From NCBI GenBank assembly GCA_910585005.1, contig CAJUCN010000011.1:1-64000 (forward strand): a stretch of 64,000 nt of DNA. Direction: 5' to 3'. Below are positions 8,708 through 16,096 of the stretch, piece by piece. A program made the translations under genes and the position numbers. The notes under the pieces are model-generated. The model was not told the DNA's origin, ran no database searches, and saw nothing but the letters and a program-made list of their open reading frames with translations. The DNA comes from an uncultured Lachnospiraceae bacterium. Lineage in GTDB: Bacteria; Bacillota; Clostridia; Lachnospirales; Lachnospiraceae. Every line of letters starts with the position of its first letter. Position 1 is the stretch's first letter.

Positions 8708-9835
8708 TCAACGCTCTCCAAAATAAATTCTTTCTTCCGTTTCCCAGTTAAAAAGGTATACTTTATGCGGTATCAGGTGAAACCTGACCCTGGATCCTTC
8801 CCTGTATCGCCCGGTATCAATCTTGTTTTCCGTACCGATAATGGCCCGAACCAATGGATTTAAGGACGCCTGATTGGCAGAAACTACGCTGATATCACGC
8901 CCCATCACTTCCACCCTGTCCAATGTACAGCTAAAACCGCCCTCTTCATGGAGTGCAAACCCTTCCGGCCTGACGCCTGCATAAACCTTCTGATCAGGGA
9001 TCTTCCCAAGATCTAACACAGCTTCCCCGCCGATCAAAAGCCTGCCTCCTTTCACCTGCCCTTCAAACAGATTAATGGGGGGCGTTCCCAAAAACTTTGC
9101 AACAAAAAGATTTGCCGGACTGTCATAAACCTCCTGGGGTTTACCGATCTGCTGCACTACTCCTTCCTTCATTACAACGATCAGATCCGAAATACTCATG
9201 GCTTCTTCCTGATCGTGAGTCACAAAAACTGTTGTGACCCCGGTCTCCCGCTGGATTCTCCTGATCTCCTCCCTGGTCTGCAGCCGCAGGCGTGCATCCA
9301 AATTAGAAAGGGGTTCATCAAGCAAAAGAACCCGGGGTGTTTTCACCAACGCCCGGGCAATCGCCACACGCTGCTGCTGCCCGCCGGACAGTTCCCGGGG
9401 CCTTCGTTCCATCAGTTCCTCAATCTGCACCAGCTTGGCTGACAAAACAGCTTTGTCCAGCATCTGCGACTTCGTCAGCTTGTCCTTCCCTTTCAAGTTC
9501 TCAAGAGGAAATAAAATATTTTGTTTCACCGTCAGGTGGGGATAAAGCGCATAATTCTGGAACACCAGCCCTATCCCCCTGTTTTCCGGGGGAAGGTTGG
9601 TAACATCATCTTCCCCAAAAAGGATCCTGCCACTGGTAGGCTTAAGCAATCCGCTAATCAAATTGAGCGTAGTGCTCTTGCCGCAGCCGGAAGGCCCTAA
9701 AAGCCCGATCAGTTTGCCATCCGGAATTGTTAAGTTAAAATCATTGACAGCAATCACATCTCCATGATCCTTCCTGTCACGGCTTGGAAAACTTTTTGTC
9801 AGATGTTGTAATACCACTTCCATGATCACTACCAT
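8708..9835 (-). CDS. Sugar ABC transporter ATP-binding protein, UgpC/MsmX type
   Basis: 375 residues: Walker A GPSGCGKST, Q-loop VFQNYALYPH, signature LSGGQQQR, Walker B VLLLDEP and switch His in VFVTHDQEEAMS, followed by a C-terminal TOBE-like regulatory domain (GVRPEGFAL). It powers the two permeases encoded downstream. A dedicated ATPase inside the operon is notable because another stand-alone ATPase of the same class is encoded at 23107-24216. The first ATG (9835) has AAGGAAAGGG upstream; an internal ATG at 9823 is also possible. First gene of the operon. Confidence 0.93.
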   Translation of the reverse strand: MVVIMEVVLQHLTKSFPSRDRKDHGDVIAVNDFNLTIPDGKLIGLLGPSGCGKSTTLNLISGLLKPTSGRILFGEDDVTNLPPENRGIGLVFQNYALYPHLTVKQNILFPLENLKGKDKLTKSQMLDKAVLSAKLVQIEELMERRPRELSGGQQQRVAIARALVKTPRVLLLDEPLSNLDARLRLQTREEIRRIQRETGVTTVFVTHDQEEAMSISDLIVVMKEGVVQQIGKPQEVYDSPANLFVAKFLGTPPINLFEGQVKGGRLLIGGEAVLDLGKIPDQKVYAGVRPEGFALHEEGGFSCTLDRVEVMGRDISVVSANQASLNPLVRAIIGTENKIDTGRYREGSRVRFHLIPHKVYLFNWETEERIYFGER

Positions 9836-9881
9836 CCCTTTCCTTCTGCTCTCATTTGCACGAAACCTGATTTGTTTTTCA

Positions 9882-9909
9882 ATTGTACCATCCCTGTTTC
9901 AGATGTCAA
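9882..9909 (-). promoter_or_regulatory. Promoter of the ABC transporter operon
   Basis: On the minus strand, TTGACA (9904-9909), a 16-base spacer and TACAAT (9882-9887). The -10 region overlaps TTCAATTGTA (9878-9887), one mismatch from the BlaI-type core TACAATTGTA found before the PBP gene. Confidence 0.65.
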
Positions 9910-9938
9910 TAGAAAACCCCGAAATGCCCCATCTGGAA

Positions 9939-9967
9939 TTGACACCCGCAAAAATATTTTTTATAAT
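9939..9967 (+). promoter_or_regulatory. Strong promoter of blaI-blaR1
   Basis: Perfect consensus TTGACA (9939-9944), 17-base spacer, TATAAT (9962-9967). The expected start of transcription is near 9974, next to the operator at 9975. A perfect promoter under tight repression fits BlaI control. Confidence 0.85.
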
Positions 9968-9974
9968 ATGTATA

Positions 9975-9986
9975 TTACATATGTAA
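9975..9986. promoter_or_regulatory. BlaI/MecI-type operator
   Basis: Palindrome TTACATATGTAA at the expected transcription start of blaI. Its core TACATATGTA agrees with the TACA-NN-TGTA pattern of Bla/Mec boxes. A sister site (TTACAATTGTAA) sits in the PBP promoter at 14373-14384. Confidence 0.8.
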
Positions 9987-10003
9987 GATAAGGAGGGCTG
10001 CCA

Positions 10004-10372
10004 ATGGGCAAATTACCGCAGATATCTGAATCTGAATACGAGGTCATGAAAATCGTATGGAAAGATGCGCCAATCAGCACCAACGAGATAACGGACAAAT
10101 TACTAAAGACCACAACATGGAGCCCTAAGACCATACAGACCCTGATCAAGCGCCTGGTGACCAAAGGCGCCCTTACCTATGAAAAGCAAAGCCGTATGTT
10201 TGTATACACACCATTGATAAAGGAAAACGAATATATCATCCAGGAAAGCAATTCCTTCTTAAAACGTTTTTACAATGGAAATATTACTACCATGGTGTCT
10301 GCGTACATTGAGGATGAGAAACTTTCCGAAACAGAAATAAAACATTTGCGCGCACTTCTTGAAAAAAGGTAA
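10004..10372 (+). CDS. blaI: BlaI/MecI family transcriptional repressor
   Basis: 122 residues with the family's winged-helix N-terminus (ISESEYEVMKIVWKDAPIS, then TWSPKTIQTLIKRLVTKGAL with the recognition helix, and SRMFVYTPLI) and a C-terminal dimerisation helix region that is the usual site of BlaR1-triggered cleavage. It should repress its own operon and the PBP gene through the operators at 9975 and 14373. Ribosome site AGGAGG, 7 bases before ATG. blaR1 follows 16 bases after the stop. A second BlaI paralogue is encoded at 53339-53704. Confidence 0.93.
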   Translation: MGKLPQISESEYEVMKIVWKDAPISTNEITDKLLKTTTWSPKTIQTLIKRLVTKGALTYEKQSRMFVYTPLIKENEYIIQESNSFLKRFYNGNITTMVSAYIEDEKLSETEIKHLRALLEKR

Positions 10373-10388
10373 AAAGGAGTCCCTTTGC

Positions 10389-12245
10389 ATGGCTGATTTT
10401 ATCATTCCCTTTCTTTTATGCAATATTTATATCAGTGGAGCCATTATTCTCCTTTTACTGGCCAAAAGAATCTTCAAAAAGTATCTTTCCTGCCGCATGC
10501 AGTATCACCTGTGGACGGTGCTTCTTGGATTATTGGCAGTTCCTTTTTTACCCTTTCGCACCAAAGGGTTTTCTCATCTATTTATATGGCTCCAAAGCCT
10601 TAAGGCTTCCTTTGCGCCTGATACGGAAACTGTCATCTATGGGGATCCCTCCCGCAATTTAATGGAATCCTCCCATTGGATCAATGATTTTACCCTTTCA
10701 GTCAATAAATGTTTTCCCCAATCTACCGGGCTTATCTTGTGGGGAATCTGGCTGTTTGGTGTCCTTGTAATGCTTTTATTGACAGTCAGGACCTTCCTTG
10801 GCCTTCGTGCCCTCCAAAGGACAGCGCTGCCCCTTTCCTTCCCAAACACGCTCCAGCTCTATCACCAATGCCTGCAAGAGTCCCGAATCAAGAAATACAT
10901 TCCTGTTTACAGCGTTGCATCTCTAAAATCCCCTATCACTGCCGGTATACTAAAACCTCGTATTTACCTGCCTGTTTCTTTGATTTTACAAGTTGAGCAA
11001 GCGGATCATAAGGCGGATAAAAGGCCGGGCCACACGGATACACGCCCCAGGGAATCCCTGCGTTATATCTTACTACACGAATTACAGCATTGCAGGCACA
11101 AAGATTCCTTTCTAAACATCCTGATGAATCTTGTCCTGATCCTCTATTGGTTGAATCCTTTCGTCTGGTATGCAATAAAAGCAATGAAAGATGACCGGGA
11201 AATGGCTTGTGATGCTTCTGTCCTTAACATGCTTACAGAAGATTCTTATGCCGGCTACGGAAACACCCTGATCGATTTCGCCCGGCAACTATCACCAAGC
11301 CCATTCCCCTATGTTTCCGGCCTTTTCAGTGGAACAAAGCAGATCAAAAAGCGGATCATTAATATTGCCACCTATCAAAAGCCTACGAGAGGGAAACGGG
11401 TGCAGGGGATCGCCCTCTTTTTGCTGACCACTTCTCTTCTTTTTCATTTTGTGCCATTGTTGTCCGCCTATGCCAAAGATCCCGATAATTTTCAATGGAA
11501 CCTGAAAGCGGAAACGGTTTCTTCTATTGATTTATCCTCTTACTTTGGAGAATATGAGGGCAGCTTTGTTTTTTATGATTCCGGACATGATGTTTGGTAC
11601 ATACACCACATGGAACATGCCCTTTCCCGTGTTTCGCCAAACTCTACCTACAAAATTTATGACGCTCTGTTTGCCTTAGAGGAAGGTGTCATTTCCCCCG
11701 GTGATTCCTTCATGGAATGGGACGGAAATCCTTATCCCTTTGAGACATGGAACGCTGACCAAACCCTTAAATCCGCTATGGCATCTTCCGTTAATTGGTA
11801 TTTCCAGTCCTTAGACCGCCAGCTTGGAGAGCCTGTCCTTCAGAAATATTTCCACGAAATCGGATATGGGAATGAAGACCTTCAAGGTGGCCTTTCTTCT
11901 TACTGGCAGGAATCTTCCTTAAAAATTTCCCCTGTAGAGCAAGTCCTTCTTTTGACAAAGCTGTCCCGCAGCGAACTTGCCTTTTCCCCGGAAAATATGA
12001 AAGCAGTTAACGACTCCCTTTACCTGTTTTCTTCTGGTGATATCTCCTTTTACGGAAAGACCGGAACCGGGCAGGTAAACGGGCAAAATGTGAACGGATG
12101 GTTTGTCGGCTATGTAAAGGCAAGCGGCAATACCTGCTTTTTCGCCACCAATATCACGGGCGGGCAGGACGCCTCCGGGAGTAAAGCCGCACAACTTACC
12201 ATGTCTATTTTAAATACCGATCCAATATCGCCTTTTCCTTATTGA
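10389..12245 (+). CDS. blaR1: BlaR1-type beta-lactam sensor/M56 metalloprotease
   Basis: 618 residues. The N-terminal half has several membrane helices and a cytosolic zinc-protease domain with HELQH (residues 230-234) and the downstream MKDDREMACDASVL motif of M56 peptidases. After a further helix (about residues 338-356) comes an extracellular class D beta-lactamase-like penicillin sensor, with STYK at 419-422 (the acylated Ser) and KTG at 557-559. Beta-lactam acylation should activate the protease and remove BlaI. The ATG at 10389 is preceded by AAAGGAG 9 bases upstream; an earlier in-frame TTG overlaps blaI and is less likely. The last 41 bases overlap the convergent PBP gene tail to tail. 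Confidence 0.93.
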   Translation: MADFIIPFLLCNIYISGAIILLLLAKRIFKKYLSCRMQYHLWTVLLGLLAVPFLPFRTKGFSHLFIWLQSLKASFAPDTETVIYGDPSRNLMESSHWINDFTLSVNKCFPQSTGLILWGIWLFGVLVMLLLTVRTFLGLRALQRTALPLSFPNTLQLYHQCLQESRIKKYIPVYSVASLKSPITAGILKPRIYLPVSLILQVEQADHKADKRPGHTDTRPRESLRYILLHELQHCRHKDSFLNILMNLVLILYWLNPFVWYAIKAMKDDREMACDASVLNMLTEDSYAGYGNTLIDFARQLSPSPFPYVSGLFSGTKQIKKRIINIATYQKPTRGKRVQGIALFLLTTSLLFHFVPLLSAYAKDPDNFQWNLKAETVSSIDLSSYFGEYEGSFVFYDSGHDVWYIHHMEHALSRVSPNSTYKIYDALFALEEGVISPGDSFMEWDGNPYPFETWNADQTLKSAMASSVNWYFQSLDRQLGEPVLQKYFHEIGYGNEDLQGGLSSYWQESSLKISPVEQVLLLTKLSRSELAFSPENMKAVNDSLYLFSSGDISFYGKTGTGQVNGQNVNGWFVGYVKASGNTCFFATNITGGQDASGSKAAQLTMSILNTDPISPFPY

Positions 12246-14319
12246 CAACATAGCCGCTGCCACCTCTTCCTTTTACATCCTCCACCATGGTGATCAGCAA
12301 AACGGGGCATTCCACATTACGCTCTGCCGTAAATACAGCAAACCAACCTAATTCCGTTCCTGAGTTGTCTCCTTTAGACACTTTAATCTCCGCCGTTCCC
12401 GTTTTTCCTGCTAAACGGATCGTATTTTGGTGTGCTCCATATCCCGTTCCATTCCGGTCATTTATCACTTTTTCCATCCCTGCCCTCACCGTATCTGCTG
12501 TTTCTTTGGACATTGCCCCCTCAATCCAATACTCCCCGGCCGGCTCTTTCTTGTAGAGGAGATAAGGCTTTATCATATTTCCCTCATTGCAAAATGCCGA
12601 GTAAATGCATGCCATATGTAATGGATTAATCAAAACCTGGCCCTGTCCGTAGCCGCTATCTGCAAGCTGTATCTCAGTTTCTATTTTTTCTGTGTTAGAA
12701 TACTGGGATTTCTGCATTTTGATTTCAAAGGGCAGTTCCTGGCCAAACCCTAATTTTTTAAGAGAGGAAACCATTTCCTCCGCCCCGATCTTAAGCGCTG
12801 CCTTTGCAAAATAAATGTTGTCGGAGTAAATCAGGGCATTCTCCAAAATAACCGGCTCATAGTCATGAAGCGTGGTTACATAATAAGACCCCCACGAACC
12901 ATCTTTCTGCCAGCTAAGTCCCTCGTTTCCATAATCTTGTGCCGGGTCGATTGCGCCCGATTCCAAACCCACTGCCGCCGTTACCGGTTTAAAGGAAGAC
13001 CCTGGGCACCACACCTGGCGGAAACGGTTGTAAAGAGGCTTATCTTCATTTTCATTTAGGGCATTCCACTGCTCCTTCGACAAACCCATGATAAAATCAT
13101 TGTTGTCATAGGACGGAGTACTGACCAGTGCAAGCGTTTCCCCGGTATACGGATTTATGGCTGCACAGCAGCTTTTGTCATCTTGAAACTGTTCATAAAT
13201 ACAGGTCTGCAAATCGGCATCTATGGTCAATTGGATGTCCTTTCCATGCTGCACCATCCGGTTTGCAATCTCTTCTTTTTCCCTGCCTTCCGAATCCACG
13301 ATATAGATCCTGCACCCATTCTGACCTTTTAATTCTTTCTCAAACAACCCCTCCATGCCGGTTCTTCCGATTACGCTATCCGCCGTATACCCTTCTTTGG
13401 CGTGATTTTCCAAATCCTCCGCCGTAACATTCTGTACATATCCCACCAGGTGGGCTGCCGCTTCCCCTAAGGGATATTCCCGCACCTCCACATCCGCCAG
13501 CAGTACCCCGGGTATCGCCAGCAGCAACTCCTGCCGCTCTTTTTCCCTTAACGCCTTTTCCTCCGGCTCTCCCGTCATCATCTCGATTTCCGTCACTTTC
13601 GGGATTGTCTGAATCGGCACGAAGTAATCGTCCCTCACCCACTTTGCCGACAATTTCTTTTCAATACTTTCAGGGCTGATCTCCAGCAATTCCGCCATTT
13701 GTGAAATTGCTTCTTCTCTATTTTCCAATTGGCCGGGCACAATCCCGACAGATGAGGCAATGCCGGTTCCTGCCAGCGTATACCCGTTCCTGTCCAGAAT
13801 TTTCCCCCGTTCTGCCTTCGTTGTGGAGACTTTTACCCGGTCGCCGGAATTTAATTGGGGAAAAATAAGAGCATCATCCCACGCCAGCTCATAGGTTTCC
13901 TCACCTTTTACAAAAAATGCTTTATTCTCAAACGTCACTTTTCCTGCCACCGTATCAAAAAATACCCGATATGTAACCGTCAGTTTTTCCTTGTCATAGG
14001 AAAGAACTTCCGTTTTCACATTCTTTACTTCTATGCCTTCGTAAATAGCCGAATTGCGTTTTATAAAATCTTCCAGGCTAAGATTGCCGGAAGCGGCCGG
14101 GTTTATCATGGCATACATTTCTCCGTATTCCTGCTTTTGGATGTGATCCATGTACCGGATCAAAAGCTCCTCTGGAGAAATCCATGCCGCTTTACGGATA
14201 GAAGTGATTGCTGCAAATACAGCAATGCCTGCCAAAACCGTCCCTGCCAACGTAATGATAAATCTGTACAATACCCTCTTTTTGTTTCTTCTCCTGCCAT
14301 ATCTTACTTTCCGCTTCAT
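12205..14319 (-). CDS. MecA/PBP2a-like class B penicillin-binding protein
   Basis: 704 residues with the architecture of low-affinity transpeptidases: one N-terminal membrane helix (about 18-38), a MecA_N NTF2-like domain (about 45-150), a PBP dimerisation domain (about 155-370), and a transpeptidase domain with SSFK (Ser441), SDN (499-501) and KTGT (639-642). It cross-links peptidoglycan outside the membrane. MecA_N-containing PBPs include resistance enzymes (MecA, enterococcal PBP5) as well as housekeeping B. subtilis PBP3, so architecture alone does not prove resistance. Control by a BlaI-type operator next to blaI-blaR1 supports an inducible resistance role. It is convergent with blaR1 and overlaps it by 41 bases. 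Confidence 0.92.
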   Translation of the reverse strand: MKRKVRYGRRRNKKRVLYRFIITLAGTVLAGIAVFAAITSIRKAAWISPEELLIRYMDHIQKQEYGEMYAMINPAASGNLSLEDFIKRNSAIYEGIEVKNVKTEVLSYDKEKLTVTYRVFFDTVAGKVTFENKAFFVKGEETYELAWDDALIFPQLNSGDRVKVSTTKAERGKILDRNGYTLAGTGIASSVGIVPGQLENREEAISQMAELLEISPESIEKKLSAKWVRDDYFVPIQTIPKVTEIEMMTGEPEEKALREKERQELLLAIPGVLLADVEVREYPLGEAAAHLVGYVQNVTAEDLENHAKEGYTADSVIGRTGMEGLFEKELKGQNGCRIYIVDSEGREKEEIANRMVQHGKDIQLTIDADLQTCIYEQFQDDKSCCAAINPYTGETLALVSTPSYDNNDFIMGLSKEQWNALNENEDKPLYNRFRQVWCPGSSFKPVTAAVGLESGAIDPAQDYGNEGLSWQKDGSWGSYYVTTLHDYEPVILENALIYSDNIYFAKAALKIGAEEMVSSLKKLGFGQELPFEIKMQKSQYSNTEKIETEIQLADSGYGQGQVLINPLHMACIYSAFCNEGNMIKPYLLYKKEPAGEYWIEGAMSKETADTVRAGMEKVINDRNGTGYGAHQNTIRLAGKTGTAEIKVSKGDNSGTELGWFAVFTAERNVECPVLLITMVEDVKGRGGSGYVVNKEKAILDRYLK

Positions 14320-14369
14320 CCTGACCTTTGTTCATCCTTTCCTACATGAAAATTAGTTGGTTTTCTTAT

Positions 14370-14398
14370 ATATTACAATTGTAAGATTTAAAGGTCAA
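14370..14398 (-). promoter_or_regulatory. Promoter of the PBP gene
   Basis: On the minus strand, TTGACC (14393-14398), a 17-base spacer and TAATAT (14370-14375). The operator at 14373-14384 covers the -10 region and part of the spacer. Confidence 0.8.
14373..14384. promoter_or_regulatory. BlaI/MecI-type operator of the PBP gene
   Basis: Palindrome TTACAATTGTAA, which matches the blaI operator TTACATATGTAA except for the two central bases. It overlaps the -10 box, so bound repressor should block RNA polymerase. This ties the PBP gene to the BlaI encoded at 10004. Confidence 0.8.
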
Positions 14399-14433
14399 GT
14401 AAAACTTGATTTCGTTTTCCCTTAATGATGCGC

Positions 14434-15915
14434 CTAATCCGCTTCCCGTTCATACCGGCTGTCCACAATTCCAAGCTCCCCATCTTCGTAAGCTGCCGTA
14501 ACCACTATTTCATCTAAAGACCATTTGTTAAAAACCTGAAAATGAAATTCCAACAGTTGCTTTTCTTCGCCGCTCACAGTAGTTTCATAGCAGCTTGCAA
14601 CATGCTCCTTTTCCCCATCAGGCCAATTGAACATTGCCGCAAGGTCATCATTTAGCGGGACGATTTCATCCAAAATTCCACCCTTCCCCAACTCTTTTGT
14701 TGTCACGCGCATTTCCCACTCACTTTGCTTTTCATAGTAAAGGGCAAGGCTTGGCCGATAACAGTTCAAACCGTCTTGCAAATCGGCACGCAGCTCCTTC
14801 GGTGGCATTAACTGCTCATATGTCCCATTTTTTTTGGCAAAAACCGCCACTTCCCCAAAAGCCATAGGGTCCGTGCTAAAACCATAAGATTGCTGAAAAA
14901 GGATCTCAGACGTACCGTCACCGTCAAGATCACATCGCATCATATAAGGAATCCCTCCCCCCATTTGGGGAATCCGGATCAAGTCCCCGTTTCCAAACTC
15001 TATGCGGTAATTACAGCTCTCAAAGTCGGAAAGGTTTTCCCTGTAAACCCGATCCCAAAGCCCATCCTTGTCATAATCTCTTTCTTGAAACCGGCTGCAT
15101 TCCATCCAATCTGTACATTCATCCAAGTATCCGGTGTAATCTGCATACGCAAAGATCTCTCCCCCCTCCTGCATATTCGTATATCCGTCAAATATCTTTG
15201 CAAACTTTATCCTTTCCTGATTCTCTTCTATAATATAATACAGATCCAACGCCATGCCGCTTCCGCTTTCAAGATAAAGATAACGCTCCTGTCCCAGGAG
15301 GGCACAGGAAAAAGACCTCAAACAGGGCTGGGAATCCACATAGTCTGCCGTCTCCTCCAAATGGTGAAATGCCTCTTTTCCCACCGGATCATAAGGCTCT
15401 TTGGTGAGCCTGTTATTCAGCACATCATAGACAAACATACTTTCTTCTTTTAAGGGATGAAGGTACACCTTCCATCCATTTGAATCCGTCAAAACCTCAC
15501 AAGCATGATCTCCCTGAGTAAATTCACATCCGATTGCAGCAAGATCGATTGCTCCGATTATTTTATTTTCCACAATATCGTAAGCAAACAATCCAAAATA
15601 ATCATGGAAGATGATCAAGTATTCATCTGCATAATCCAAAATCGGGCCATCTACGCCACATGGCATCTCTGGCGTGACAATTGGAGGAACAACCGATACG
15701 ATTTCTGGTCTTATACGCTGCTCTTCCTCATTCCTTTCCGGTATTTCAATCTCATCCCGCACTTTGGGCGTTTCTTGCCCATATGCCTCATCCTGCCCTT
15801 TGGATATTTCTTCCCTTTTCCCTTGATAGGCATTTTTCCCCGTTACCATGAACCAGGCTGCCGCCAAAATCAGCGCAAAAATAATGAGATATGCTGCTCT
15901 TTTCTTACCATTCAT
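14434..15915 (-). CDS. Membrane-anchored protein with a beta-propeller-like sensor region
   Basis: 493 residues. N-terminal membrane segment (about 7-24), then a charged linker (to about 75), then an extracellular part. The region around YLIIFHDYFGLFAYDIVENK and IGCEFTQGDHACEVLTDSNG recalls, from memory only, the non-catalytic ectodomain attached to some clostridial BlaR1-like M56 proteins. Two acidic DxDxDG-like motifs (DYDKDGLWD and DLDGDGTSE) resemble calcium-binding or FG-GAP repeats. No enzyme motif is seen. The promoter carries a GTCTA-N6-TAGAC palindrome shared with the second BlaI locus at 53.7 kb. It may be a sensor or cell-wall stress protein; the function is unknown. Confidence 0.6.
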   Translation of the reverse strand: MNGKKRAAYLIIFALILAAAWFMVTGKNAYQGKREEISKGQDEAYGQETPKVRDEIEIPERNEEEQRIRPEIVSVVPPIVTPEMPCGVDGPILDYADEYLIIFHDYFGLFAYDIVENKIIGAIDLAAIGCEFTQGDHACEVLTDSNGWKVYLHPLKEESMFVYDVLNNRLTKEPYDPVGKEAFHHLEETADYVDSQPCLRSFSCALLGQERYLYLESGSGMALDLYYIIEENQERIKFAKIFDGYTNMQEGGEIFAYADYTGYLDECTDWMECSRFQERDYDKDGLWDRVYRENLSDFESCNYRIEFGNGDLIRIPQMGGGIPYMMRCDLDGDGTSEILFQQSYGFSTDPMAFGEVAVFAKKNGTYEQLMPPKELRADLQDGLNCYRPSLALYYEKQSEWEMRVTTKELGKGGILDEIVPLNDDLAAMFNWPDGEKEHVASCYETTVSGEEKQLLEFHFQVFNKWSLDEIVVTAAYEDGELGIVDSRYEREAD

Positions 15916-15940
15916 CCTTTTTATTCCCTCACCCTTTTCA

Positions 15941-15956
15941 GTCTATTGCTGTAGAC
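15941..15956. promoter_or_regulatory. Palindromic operator shared with the second BlaI locus
   Basis: GTCTATTGCTGTAGAC, a GTCTA-N6-TAGAC palindrome, lies at the predicted transcription start of the 14434-15915 gene. The same half-sites and spacing occur at 53743-53758, at the predicted start of the second blaI gene. Likely a BlaI-family operator. Confidence 0.6.
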
Positions 15957-15962
15957 TTAATT

Positions 15963-15991
15963 ATTTTACTATCTTTCTATCCCACTGTCAA
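15963..15991 (-). promoter_or_regulatory. Promoter of the 14434-15915 gene
   Basis: On the minus strand, TTGACA (15986-15991), a 17-base spacer and TAAAAT (15963-15968), with the palindrome 15941-15956 immediately downstream of the expected start site. Confidence 0.75.
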
Positions 15992-16009
15992 TGCAGGAAT
16001 AAATTCACA

Positions 16010-16038
16010 TTGACTTTCCTTTATAGATTGATTACAAT
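16010..16038 (+). promoter_or_regulatory. Promoter of the MATE efflux gene
   Basis: TTGACT (16010-16015), 17-base spacer, TACAAT (16033-16038). The leader of about 50 bases holds a short GCGCA/TGCGT hairpin and the ribosome site AAAGGAG. I see no recognised riboswitch in it. Confidence 0.75.
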
Positions 16039-16096
16039 AGTCTGACTGACAGCGGCGCACCTATGCGTCCGGTATTTACATAAAGGAGAACTTATT

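Noticed and set aside
10359..10388. TTG start of blaR1 overlapping blaI
   Set aside because: The ATG at 10389 has an AAAGGAG site at good spacing; the TTG has none.
10004..14319. SCCmec-like mobile element
   Set aside because: No recombinase, insertion sequence, direct repeats or attachment-like ends are seen near the bla/PBP genes.
16039..16096. Guanidine-type riboswitch in the MATE leader
   Set aside because: The leader is only about 50 bases with one short 5-bp hairpin; it does not match the paired hairpins or pseudoknot of guanidine riboswitches.
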